Shown here: positions 23,851 through 33,941 of the stretch, piece by piece
Numbering within the stretch: the stretch's first letter is position 1
Layout of the letters: each line of letters begins with the position of its first letter
Source: Pogonophryne albipinna
Lineage: Eukaryota; Chordata; Actinopteri; Perciformes; Artedidraconidae
Assembly (NCBI GenBank): GCA_028583405.1
Contig: CM053251.1
Location: forward strand, 14,705,495 to 14,769,494
DNA length: 64,000 bases
Direction of reading: 5' to 3'
Notes under the pieces: generated by a model
Seen by the model: only the letters and a program-made list of their open reading frames with translations
Told to the model about the DNA's origin: nothing
The model's database searches: none
Position numbers and translations under genes: made by a program

Positions 23851-25384
23851 CAGTAGCGAGCCGTGACTTTTATACCTAGGCCCTCTGACCCCCCTTCCCT
23901 CGAAAAAAAAGAAGAGTTATTTCGTCACAGTGTAGGCCTATACTTCAGCGGAATATCAAAACAGTGGCCCGGGGTGCAAAACGCATCAATGACAGCGACC
24001 CTCTACCACACAAAACAACACCATTTATATAAACACCTATCATGACAGGGCACCCACAGCCAAGTAACAATTACAAATGAATTAAGTCGGCACAGCGGCC
24101 CACATTGAAAATGACTTAGGCCTACCTTTGATGATCAAATCACTTAAACACAAAGTCCATCCTCCTGTCCTTTTGGATGAAGCACTTGATGGCGGGTCAT
24201 TCAGCTGATCCTTTGCCACTCCAGTTTATCATTGTAACTCAATCTTGAAAATGACTCGGTTAATAATTTCGCAACGATGTCATCACTATCACTGAAGTGA
24301 GCCATCATGAACTAATTAATTATGCTAATTATAAATCTATCGATCATAAATCTATCGATCATAAATCTATCGTTTAGATTTATGATTCGAAAATAATAAA
24401 AGTAGGGTAGACATGTGGATATTATCCGGCTGAACAAAACGTGCATTTATCTAACAGGTTCGTTTTCCACAGACCTTATGTGAGCATCTCCGCTCACACA
24501 GGGTTCAAATATGGACGGAAAGAGCAGGTTCGTGTAACAAAGGCATTTATTAGCTCCAAACAAAAGTATCCACGGGTCTCCAACGTTGCCCGTGTGGCAA
24601 CCTTCACAGGTCCTTTTGCCACCTTCCAGGATCCCGCCTACTGCAAAACATACCAGAACCAGGTTACCACATGCTTTTATTCCGGCACTGATTACCTGAT
24701 TCCGATCAGCTGTCTGGCCTCCGGCCGAGTCACTCCCTTCACTCCAGCAGCCGGCACCCTAACCACACCCCGCTGCCACACCTTATTTCGAGCTATTTTC
24801 CAAAATCCTATGGAGAAATCCCATTGCTTTCAGTCGAGGGAATCCGAGCGAAGCTTACTTCCGGGTTTTAGGACGCGTCACTGCACCACTTGCATAGACC
24901 AGAGCCTATGACCAGAGCCCTAGAGAGATAAGGGCACTGGCATAGACCTACATCCATGGCATAGACCCATAGACCTCACAGCGGGCGGAACTTGTCATAA
25001 AGTCCGCGAAAATAAAGCCCACCCATTTAGAGGGAAGATATGTTTGGTCAATTGTACTGTCATTTGACATTACTCTCTCGTTGAGTTACTATAGCTGGTC
25101 CTCTGTGAATGTAGAGAGGGACCAACAAGCCCTCCCGTCTTCACATAACTCGCAGAGACGGCATTTAACACTTCACATTCCAACAGAAACTGAACAGGCA
25201 GATTCGAAGGATTTATTTCTTCGGAAATTTTATTTTAAATACAATTAAATCAAGTTATTTTGGTAAAACTAATGAAAAATGTAACAACAATTTTTTTTAT
25301 TTTTTTTTATGTTTTCAAATATTTTTTTTTAGACTATCTTAGGCCCTCACAGAGGGCCTAGAGGGCCCTGACGGCTCGCCACTG
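23851..25384. mobile_element. hAT element nested in hAT
   Basis: The termini CAGTAGCGAGCCG and CGGCTCGCCACTG are inverted, with the 8-bp duplication GTCAACGC (23843-23850 and 25385-25392). It shares internal sequence with 9146-10224. A solo LTR interrupts it at 24479-24780. Confidence 0.88.
24479..24780. mobile_element. Solo LTR, 302 bp
   Basis: It starts TGTGAGCATCTCCGC, ends CCCGCTGCCACA (TG...CA), and is flanked by the 5-bp duplication CCTTA (24474-24478 and 24781-24785). Removing it restores continuity with the related sequence near 9690. The ORF running through it (24441-24911) is spurious. Confidence 0.82.
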
Positions 25385-25753
25385 GTCAACGCATTGGTCC
25401 AATCACATTCAGCATCCCGTCAGCGTTTTTTCCCCCCAAACAATCTGCGAATCAGAGGCACAGTAGGGCGGGTCTTCGCGGAATGCGGGTGGGAAAAATG
25501 TGTGTCTCGTCTCTTTCAACCTGTCTGAGTCAGAGCGAGAGTTTAAAAAAAAAAAATTCAGAGCGAGAGTTAACAGCTCATCTAGTTCCATCTGTACTGT
25601 AGCTAGTAGCCTAGTTTCACCTACCGGGGTGGCAACTGACACCCTAAAAATAGGCCTTGCCACCCCAGCTGCCACCCCAGTTGGCAGCTTTGTTTTGAAA
25701 GAAAAGTTGTGGCTCATCGGACATTTATGAGAGAAAGTCTCTAATGTCCGAGT

Positions 25754-26210
25754 CATACTTGCCAACCTTGAGACCTCAGAAATCGGGAGGATTTCAAAAC
25801 CACCGCGGGGGGGGGGGGATTGCCGGAGCTGTATTAGATTAACATTAACATGCTTATTGTAGTTGTAAGTGCACTGCCTTGCGGCCTGTAGCACCATCCT
25901 TGATGGACCATATGTGTGGGCTGGACCTGTATTTTACAGGACAGGAGTGAGCAGAGGGTCGAGTTGTCCATTCTTGTTCTGTTTTCTGTGACTATCTTCC
26001 TCACCCTCTCAGACTTTCAGTTGCGGGCGCTACCATGGAAACCAAACAATGGTGTAGCTGTATTAAAGTCAGAGTGGAAACAGTCCTGAGTAAATCTGAT
26101 TTTGTCAGAAATCGGTAGAAATGCGGGAGAAATATGACCCCGGGAGGAAACCGGGAGATGGCAATGAAATCGGGAGTCTCCCGCGAAAATCGGGAGGGTT
26201 GGCAAGTATG
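25754..26210. mobile_element. hAT MITE, 457 bp
   Basis: The termini CATACTTGCCAACC and GGTTGGCAAGTATG are inverted, with the perfect 8-bp duplication GTCCGAGT (25746-25753 and 26211-26218). The ends carry the common fish motif of CGGGAG repeats. No coding capacity. Confidence 0.9.
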
Positions 26211-26654
26211 GTCCGAGTGCAAGTGAATGCAGCACAAGATGCACGTCATGTAACCCCTCCCCCGGTCCTGGCGCGAGCGTGGACGTATGATTGGCGGCGA
26301 TTTTATTTGAACGGGACGGCGCAAAACGAGAAGCATTCGGACCCAAGCACTGAAGGAATGAGGTATTTGCGGTCTACACTGACAAAGAAGAGACTGTCAG
26401 TTTGGCTGTACTCAGCATTGAATCAAAACGCACTAAAGCTGTTGATCTTAATACGTTTGTGAGGCGTTTTGCTGAACAAAATGGTAATCGCCGCATTCAG
26501 CTGTAATAGACATGTCAACTTGATGCTCTGCTCACGGATGAGCATACAAAACTATTAAGATGATGACCTTACGTGTGTAAATATATTTTTTTCTTTGAGG
26601 GGGTCTGCCCCCAAAAAACAGTTTTAAGTCCTGAGAAAGTCAAATAAGACGGTG

Positions 26655-26740
26655 TGTAAAACTACACTGCCCAGCCAAAAAAAAGTAACCACTTTGATTT
26701 AACTAGGCCAGTAGGTAAGGACATTACACTGGATAATAAC
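26655..26740. mobile_element. Tc1-like terminal fragment
   Basis: ACTGCCCAGCCAAAAAAAAG is a typical Tc1-family terminus. No matching second terminus or transposase was found nearby, so this is a fragment. Confidence 0.5.
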
Positions 26741-26906
26741 TGAAGTATAAAATAATGCATGACTGAAGTGATGGAGACCATGTTGAAGGCAAACAAAAAG
26801 AGGAAATAACAGGTCAAATCAAGCAAATCCGCCTCTCAGATTCCACAGCAACCAGAAGAACATAAATACTGGCTGGTGATTTGATTAATCAGGTTGGGAT
26901 GGAATA

Positions 26907-27125
26907 AAAAATGCACAGTGCATTTCCTTAGCTGTGGATGAGTCCACTGACACCACTGACAATGCTCAGTTGCTGGTGTTTGGGAGTTTTTATGATGAGG
27001 CAAAGGGGGAGTTTGTTGAAGATGTGTTGGGCCTGACGAACCTCAGTGGACACACAAGGGGGCAAGACATTTATAAAGCAATAATGGGAATGCTGAATGA
27101 AAGAGGGTGCAGCTGCCTTTATTCA
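26907..27125 (+). pseudogene. hAT transposase fragment
   Basis: The frame encodes CISLAVDESTDTTDNAQLLV and GEFVEDVLGLTNLSGHTRGQ, the conserved catalytic-core start of hAT transposases of the GTF2IRD2/ZBED5/SCAND3 kind, including the first acidic residue. It ends after about 70 codons at a stop, and the RNase H-like fold is not completed. It is a decayed remnant in the right part of the host hAT. Confidence 0.8.
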
Positions 27126-27396
27126 TAACTGTGCAGCTCTTACACTGCGACTCTGAGGGGTCAAGCACAGACACAATAACAATGAAAACTGCTGCATACA
27201 GATTATTTTTGTTTTTGCAACCTCGTGTTAAGAATCTTGTTGCAATTGTTTAAAAGTTTGAATGACCGTAATAAACGGACCTTCGTCTTATTGATACATT
27301 TATTTTGGACCTTTAAGATTTGTATTTGAGTACCCCTGGTCTAGGCAGTGCCGTGAAGCGGAGGCGATGGATGCAGATGGGAGCAATTCCTGTAGA

Positions 27397-27460
27397 CCAG
27401 TGTTTCTCAAACTTTTTCATACCAAGGACCACTTAACCAATAAAAAAACACTCGCGGACC
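27397..27460. mobile_element. hAT-like left terminus (partner not found)
   Basis: CAGTGTTTCTCAAAC and the following CCAAGGACCAC are characteristic of one hAT group. I could not find the opposite terminus or an 8-bp duplication. Confidence 0.4.
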
Positions 27461-27834
27461 ACCTAACTCCACAAATATCCAAAAACACATCGTTTTTTAC
27501 AAATCGCCTGAAAATGGTACAAACAAGTGGCAACATGTGTGATGAAGGTGTTTATCTGGGCTATATCATGCAATTGAAAGTGAAACTTAAGTTTGCTCCA
27601 TTGCGGAGATATTCCCGCGAGAGTGCGGAAAACTTAAATTTATTTATTTATTTCAAATTTGAAAACGTGTTTGTTGTGTTGGTGCCTGGTGGAGTACTCG
27701 TCATGCAAATATCGGACTTATCTTATGGCTCTGAGGTTAGAACAGACCGTCCATGATTGAATGCAGTTTCTTCAGTAAGTCAAACCCGCATACTTTATGT
27801 TATGTTACTGGTGTTTTTATTAAGCTAACGTTAA

Positions 27835-29007
27835 AGGAGGGGTAGGTAATTTTGGAGAAACCAGCTCGAATGCGCTAGAATTTGAAAATACACAGCCGGA
27901 AAAAATCTGCCACTTCCTTACAGAGCCCCTCCTCCAACACACACAAACACGCACATGACCAATGAGGGCACGAGATAAGTTTGTGCACAGATGGAAGGCT
28001 GACAGGCAGGAAGGCCATCCAGTTATTTTAGCCGGGCCAGCTAAAATGATTGGTCGTGCTTTTTACAGTACTACGGCTTCCACAGATGACATTTTTTTAA
28101 TGGATTTTTTGTCGAAGCGCTTAAGATATTCATTGTGTTATGTTGTGTTCGTTATTCTCGCGTCCAGGAGAGAAGCTTTAAAAGGAGACTAAATTGAGTC
28201 TCTGAGAAGGTTCAAATGGTACTTTAATTAATAAAAAAGGCACGGTAATGTTACAAGCAGAATATTGTTCGACAGAAAAGCAGCTGTCTCTGGCTCTCAC
28301 TAGCAGATGAAGAAAGAGAGAGGCCGAACCCCTCAGGTCCCGCTGTTTTTATATCCTCTGCTGGCTCCTCCCTGCGGGCCGGCTCTCTAACGTTTTAATG
28401 TCCGTTGTTTTGCATATCAGAGGATACAGACATTGTACATTCAATATATATCTAAACACACCTTTTCTCTTCCTTAACTCTTTTATGACTTTTCATTTAA
28501 CACATTCTAAACGCTGTAATCAATACTCCAAAAAATACAGGAAATAATTCTCGGCAGTTTGGTTTCCGGTCGTTCCGGATGTTGTCACATGCTACCCACA
28601 TCTGTAAACAATAACGTACTCAAATAAACTGTACCTTCATTTAATATTCAACAATAATAATATCTCGACGTCTGTAGTTGTAGTGTTGAAATCAGTAGGT
28701 TTCGGTGTGCAACATCATATCGCTGCTAAATTCACCTCTATAGTAAATGGTATATTAGCCTCATGCTAAATGCTAACCGGAGATGAAGGATTTTCAGAAT
28801 AAAAGCTTAACAACTGGTTGTGCACAGGAACTTCTGGTTTTTCAGTATAAAACAGCTTTTAAACTGACGGTATGTTTTAAGGTACATTATGCTATCAAAA
28901 CATTGATTTTAATTTCTAACAATTGCTATCGGGATGTTAAGAGCATTCCATGGAATATAACAAAAAGTGTATCTCGAGCCGGTTTCTCAAACTTACCTAC
29001 CCCACCT
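27835..29007. mobile_element. TTAA-flanked TIR element, 1173 bp (piggyBac/Kolobok type)
   Basis: The inverted ends AGGAGGGGTAGGTAATTTT and AAACTTACCTACCCCACCT are flanked by TTAA (27831-27834 and 29008-29011). The inverted match extends about 35 bases. No transposase is visible, so it is non-autonomous. An LTR-like segment with an ATTAATAAAAAAGG tract lies inside near 28200-28620 but I could not define its ends. Confidence 0.8.
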
Positions 29008-29149
29008 TTAATGAATGTTTAGAGTTGGGTTAGCATTTGAGCAATTGGTAGCTACATCTGTGCTAACGATGCTATGCGTAGCATTCAAGTTAAAACGTAA
29101 TAGAGAAGTGTAAAACATTAAGTGGGATGATACTGTATACCAAAAGGCT

Positions 29150-29335
29150 TCTGTGTGAGGTTGGTAAAACATGTGCTTCAACATAGTTAACATTGCTGGA
29201 GGTATGTTGATAGATGTCTTGTAATGAATGTACTGTTGAGGAACCTGGGACCCAAGTTTTTCATTCATTGCATAACTACACTGTTTGTGTATATGATATG
29301 TCAATAAACCTTAGAAAATCTTGAAATCTTGAAAG
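29150..29335 (+). mobile_element. Retroposon 3' end
   Basis: The tail GTCAATAAACCTTAGAAAATC followed by repeated TCTTGAAA is typical of fish non-LTR retroposon 3' ends. No coding region could be assigned. Confidence 0.4.
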
Positions 29336-30465
29336 GGATGTGCAAAATAGTCATTATACAGTCTTTAATTAACTATTAGTAGAGAATAACGAGTAATGAA
29401 TATACTTTATAGGGATCCTATTAATATCTAATAATAAAAATAATGAAATTCAATAACATGCTTTAACCACTAGGTGTCCCTTTATATCAGCTGTGCACCT
29501 TTATGGTGTAAATACAGCCTATCTACCAATTGGATCAAATATAAAAGTCAGCCAAATTAGTGTTGATACTGCAAGGAGACGTATTGTGTGAAAAGAAATG
29601 TAAGATGTTGTTTAATTGCTGATATATTTATGATCCACGTCACGTTTTCAGTTTTGGCGGCAGTTCCTCATGTTTGTCTAGAAGTCTTCTCATCAGGGCT
29701 CTATAAATAGAGAACTACGGCAGATATGTAATATTTAATGCAGCCGAACCGTGTATTACAATGCCGTTATGTGATGACTTTCAAAGAGAAAAGCAAGCAC
29801 ACTCGGAATAAAGTATTATTTTATTTAAAAAAAATGTTTCGGTCTGTTTCCGGTATTTGTTTATGACAATGTGATGTGAGACGTGAGACTGGGTTGGAGA
29901 ATTGCACTGGGGAAAATAACGTATCTATGCCACAATTTTAGATGCGGATTTTGTTAAACTAATACGTTTGCGCTGTGGACCAACACTATAAATTGACGGG
30001 GAAGGGGGTAGCAATAAAGATAACACCATTAAACAGTTACACAACATAACAGAAATAATATTGATAGCAGCGTCCCTAGCAACCACCTTGGTAACAATAA
30101 AAACGTTGTATAGACACAATTTCCTGAAGTAATCTTCGTAATAACTAGCAAACTAAAGATCATGTACATCCACTGCACATATAATCTGAAATAACAACTA
30201 ATATTTCTCGCATCAAATGACATCAAAACGCATTTTAATGGCCAAACTAACCTTAAAATAGGCATTTTCCACCGAGAATAAAACGAAGTTCGGCCATGTT
30301 TTTTTTTCTGCAGGGAGAAATTTGAAGATCACGTGACATAGACGCCAGCCATTGGAATGAATGGTGAAAAAAAACGTAGGGATCTTACAATTTCAGAGGC
30401 GTTTTTGTAGAAATACTACGTCCCAAGTTGTGGACCAACGTAGTTATTACACGTTTTTTTGTTAG
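29336..30465. other. Intergenic, no gene recognised
   Basis: AT-rich sequence without coding homology on either strand. A GTGGACCAAC motif occurs at about 29975 and 30431; it may mark ends of an old repeat, but I could not define an element. Confidence 0.4.
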
Positions 30466-30542
30466 ACTGGGTTGAAGTTACTGCAATCAAGGAGGCTGGA
30501 TGCAGCACAGCCACACCCTCTCCAGATGAACCCACAGAGGCA

Positions 30543-31172
30543 TCACAGCCCCCCGCCCCCCTTAAGACGGGGGCCCCAACGGGATCCACGACAAACCAAC
30601 ATCCTCCTGTGTATATTGACCATCAGGTGTGTGTCTTTTTTCATGTGTCTTTTCATGAACGTCACTTCGTCCATTTTTCTGATCCCATAGTCCTTAAGCC
30701 TCATCTTGTCATCACTGGCCTTCTTCAGATCCAAGACGGTTGCATTTTGCACCACAGCTATGGGCAGAATCTCCCCATCTGCCTTTAACACCCTGACAGT
30801 CATGGCTTGGCCATACTCCAAAGCAATCTGGGAATTAACCTCCTCCAAATGTACCTGAATTGGCAGATCACAGAGTAAAGGGTCCTTAACAAGTTGAGAA
30901 AGACCCTCCTCGAATATATCCAGGATCTCTGAGTGAGGAAGAGTCTTCTCGTCGTCTTTCTCCTCCTTTGACACAGACGAAGGGAGATCAGGCAGTGAGA
31001 CCACCTGTTCAACACCACTTTTTCTACACTCCGAAACAGGCGGGTCAGCAGACATCCTACGGCTCTGCGCACGCATAACAGCACAAACTGGAAACACACT
31101 TGGAAACTGCAAACCGCGCTCATCTGGCTCCCCAGATGCCAACGGCCTGGGGCACACCAGCCCACACAGCAC
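30543..31172 (-). pseudogene. snrnp25: Chimeric ORF: gypsy pol linker fused in frame to snrnp25 cDNA
   Basis: Codons 1-71 read as the gypsy protease-RT spacer (VSLPDLPSSVSKEE). Codons 72-179 match the U11/U12 snRNP 25-kDa protein: DIFEEGLSQLVKDPLLCDLP, EVNSQIALEYGQAMTVRV, VVQNATVLDLKKA, then KMRLKDYGIRKMDEVTF. SNRNP25 is a minor-spliceosome protein with a ubiquitin-like fold. No intron interrupts the match, so it comes from a spliced transcript. About 39 residues expected between LDLKKA and KMRLKDYGI are absent at 30716/30717, consistent with an exon-skipped mRNA or an internal deletion. The final 30 codons are retroelement sequence leading to the polypurine tract. Whether it is expressed is unknown. 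Confidence 0.75.
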
Positions 31173-31413
31173 TACCAGCGAGATCGTTGCCCAAAATCAT
31201 ATGTACCCCATGAAGTGGCAACGTGGGACGCACGCCGATAGACACAACTCCCCACACCAGCTCACAATCCAGCACTATTGTATGACGTCGCACAGGAATC
31301 AAGCCCATCTCCATGCCCCTCATCATCACAAAATCCTCAGTCTCTGTCTCTGACGAAAAAGGCAACACTGACTCAACAATAAATGAGTATCTAGCTGCTG
31401 TGTCACACAACAC
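31120..31413 (-). pseudogene. Gypsy retropepsin region
   Basis: The frame includes LCDTAARYSFIVESVLPFS and PLHGVHMILGNDLAGSAVWA. The active-site segment reads DTAA rather than the usual DTGA or DSGA, so activity is doubtful. LLGNDLAG-type C-terminal signatures are typical of gypsy proteases. Confidence 0.7.
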
Positions 31414-31458
31414 CTTAATCGGAACATACTTGTCACTACCGACTACTGATACAACGGC

Positions 31459-31683
31459 TTAAGTTATGAACGGCTCAAAACCAGAACCCACATCCAAGTC
31501 GGCACAAACCAGCTTCTTATCAGGCACCATGCCCGACCCTACACCCTGCGGCTTTTTAACCAAAATGGCAGAATAACACATGGCTGGAGCATGTGATGAA
31601 AAACGAGGCTTCCCCTCAGGTTCCAGCAACGGACACTGATCCTTCCAATGACCCTCTCCTCGGCAATAATTACATAGACCCAC
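31459..31683 (-). pseudogene. Gypsy nucleocapsid zinc knuckle
   Basis: CNYCRGEGHWKDQC is a CX2CX4HX4C knuckle that binds nucleic acid in gag. It lies in a different frame from the capsid part and ends at a stop at 31459. Confidence 0.8.
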
Positions 31684-31792
31684 TCTAGCGCCCTTGGGTC
31701 GCCCCGGACCTGCAAATCTACGGGAGGAGCCTGGTGAAAACTTTGCACCACCGCGGGAATAGCCACCATCTTCTCCACGTCTCCAATCACCC

Positions 31793-32124
31793 CTAGAACA
31801 ATTTTCTGTAAAACTGCCCTTGCGTCAACACAAAATCATCCGCTAATTTGGCAGCTCTAAGCGCGGTGGAAGGCTTCTGCTCATTTACATAACTGGCCAC
31901 ACGCTGAGGGATAACATCTTTAAACTGTTCCAATACAATCAGTTCACAAAGACCGTCAAAACTGTCAACCTTTGCTGCCGCGCACCACTGCTGAAAATGA
32001 GAAGTAAAATCATGGATAAACTCCACATTTGTCTGCTTATCCCCGTTGACCCAACTTCTGAACTTTTGACGATACGCTTCAGGAACCAGTTCGTATAATT
32101 TTAACACCGCTGATTTTACTCTAG
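31793..32124 (-). pseudogene. Gypsy gag, C-terminal half
   Basis: The frame encodes SAVLKLYELVPEAYRQKFRS and LIVLEQFKDVIPQRVASYVN, the SCAN-like capsid C-terminal domain of gypsy gag. It stops at 31793; the next part of the element is in another frame, so it is broken. Confidence 0.8.
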
Positions 32125-32129
32125 CATAG

Positions 32130-32563
32130 TGTGAGGTATCTATATTACTTTGTAAGGGTAAAACCCCAGCTCGGTTCAATATACCAGATCCAGTGAACAG
32201 AGATGACAGGACTCGAGATTTAAGTTTACTTGCCTGCAAGGAGAATCGGCGAGTGACATGCAATGTCGACTCCTAACCAAATTCTACTGCCTTGTTCCCG
32301 TACAGCCTTTTTATTCAGAAATACAATTTACATAACATGCATGAGGAAGTGGCTATGACCAACGCCTTAGTTGTCATATGGGAATCTTGTGACTCGCAGT
32401 CATATGGATGTGTGTGTGTGTGTATGGTCCAAGGAACAGACTATAGTCTGTTCCTCTTTTCTGACCACGAGTCTCCTGTACCACATTTATGAGAACACGT
32501 GATGTAAACATATTTATCAAAACACATTATGAAAACATATTTATCCTTCAATAAACTCTAACA
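32130..32563 (-). repeat. Provirus 3' LTR
   Basis: 434 bp, preceded on the - strand by a purine-rich tract ending AGGAGGGAA. It contains a (GT)n stretch near 32410. Confidence 0.9.
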
Positions 32564-32681
32564 TTCCCTCCTGTTTTTCATAATTACTAGCTGGTTACAG
32601 TGTCTTTATTACTTTCAGAATTAATTCACTTGTTTTTGACATTTTCGAACCATTCGTCATATGACAGACAGTAACCTAGCT

Positions 32682-32903
32682 TTAAGTCTTTGTAACAAGT
32701 TGATGGACATAGGCATTCCAGGTATTTGTCATCCTAGGGGAGCGTGCAGTTTTGTCGTTGTAATTCCATGGGTCATCGTTGAGTAGTGACCATTTTTTCT
32801 CACGATGGACTTCTTCTTTTGTTGAGGATTCCTCACTCAATTGTCTTATAGTCATTAGCGTCAGACCCAGCAGGGCCACTACGAACAACACCTCTCCCAA
32901 CAT
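32682..32903 (-). other. Short ORF with hydrophobic N-terminus in place of env
   Basis: A 73-codon frame between integrase and the 3' LTR starts with a hydrophobic run (residues 2-18) followed by charged sequence. It could be the remaining start of an envelope or accessory frame, or chance. No envelope motif is seen. Confidence 0.3.
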
Positions 32904-33000
32904 AGTCTATTTGTGATAGTGGTTCTGTTGTTTTCTTCACCGGGGTTGAGACCAGTATTTCCTAATGAAACACCGCCCTTTGTAGCCGGACTTCCACCAC

Positions 33001-33786
33001 TTATCCGTCGTTAAGTTGGAGAGGTATTACCTTTTTGCAGTGGCTCTGATGTATCCACGTAGTTCTTTCAGCGATTTTTAGTGCATTCGGTGTTGTCAGC
33101 AGTACCGTGTAGGGACCGTCCCACCGTGGACAGTGCCAATGCTTCCTCTTAATCACCTTCACGAGGACCTGGTCACCAGTCTGCACTCGAGTGTCCTGTA
33201 AGGGAGTAGAAATGTCTGGCAGGTTATTTGTTCGAGCTATCTCATTGCTTCTGAAGAGTCTGCTCATCCATTCAGCTAATGTAGTCTCTGCCTCAGCATC
33301 ATCCTCCTCCCTCACCTCGTCTGTGATTGGTAGTCTGAATTGCCTTCCTGTTATGATCTCAAAGGGAGACAACCCTTTTGCCGTGGGCGTGATTCTCATG
33401 CATGTTTCTACTAGAGACACACATTCCACCCACGGTCTTCCTGTTTCCTCCATTGTTTTCCTTAGTCTTAACTTTACTGTTCCGTTTGTTCTTTCCACTA
33501 AGCCTGCACTCTGTGGATGATATGCACAATGGTTTTTTAATGTTATCCCCATATGTTCGGACAGTTTGGTAATAACCTGATTTACAAAATGGGAACCATT
33601 ATCACTGTACAGTTTCTCTGGAATACCTCTGTTTGGTATTATTGTCTTGCATATGGCTTTTGCTACGGTAATAGCGTCTGCATGTTTTGCTGGGAATATT
33701 TCAACCCACTTTGAAAACGGACATATCATTACCAAACAGTATTTGTACCCTTGGCATGGTGTTAGTTCGATGAAGTCCATATGCAT
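33001..33786 (-). pseudogene. pol: Provirus integrase, N-terminally broken
   Basis: The frame holds the catalytic core: [14 protein letters not shown] with the first Asp, YSDNGSHF with the second, and GLVERTNG with the Glu (DDE with about 35 residues between the last two). It ends in a GPY/F module (RWDGPYTVL). The zinc-binding half lies in 33787-33950, where a frame change and a TGA separate it from RT and core. The integrase of this copy is therefore not made as one protein. Confidence 0.85.
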
Positions 33787-33941
33787 GTGTTGAAACGGGT
33801 ATGTTGGTGGAGGGAACTTTCCTCTCTGTGGTCACTCATTGCCTTGAGCATTGTGTCTGCAACATACTATACAGGCTCTACAAAAGTTTTTAGAAAATGT
33901 AATGTAGTTGTATGTATGGAAGTGTTCATTTATTATTGTTA

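Larger units (their letters stand above)
23639..27338. mobile_element. hAT element (GTF2IRD2/ZBED5-like family), host of nested insertions
   Basis: The termini CAGGCATCCTCAAAGTC and GAGTACCCCTG are imperfect inverted copies flanked by the perfect 8-bp duplication GTCTAGGC (23631-23638 and 27339-27346). The target site spans the right end of the 950-bp TIR element, so this insertion came later. A transposase fragment lies at 26907-27125. It is interrupted by the elements at 23851-25384 and 25754-26210. Confidence 0.85.

Noticed and set aside
24441..24911. 156-codon ORF
   Set aside because: It runs across the boundary of a solo LTR and its flanking hAT; no domain.
32564..33000. Envelope gene
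   Set aside because: Only about 430 bases are available and no furin site, fusion peptide or CX6CC-like motif is seen; only a short hydrophobic ORF.
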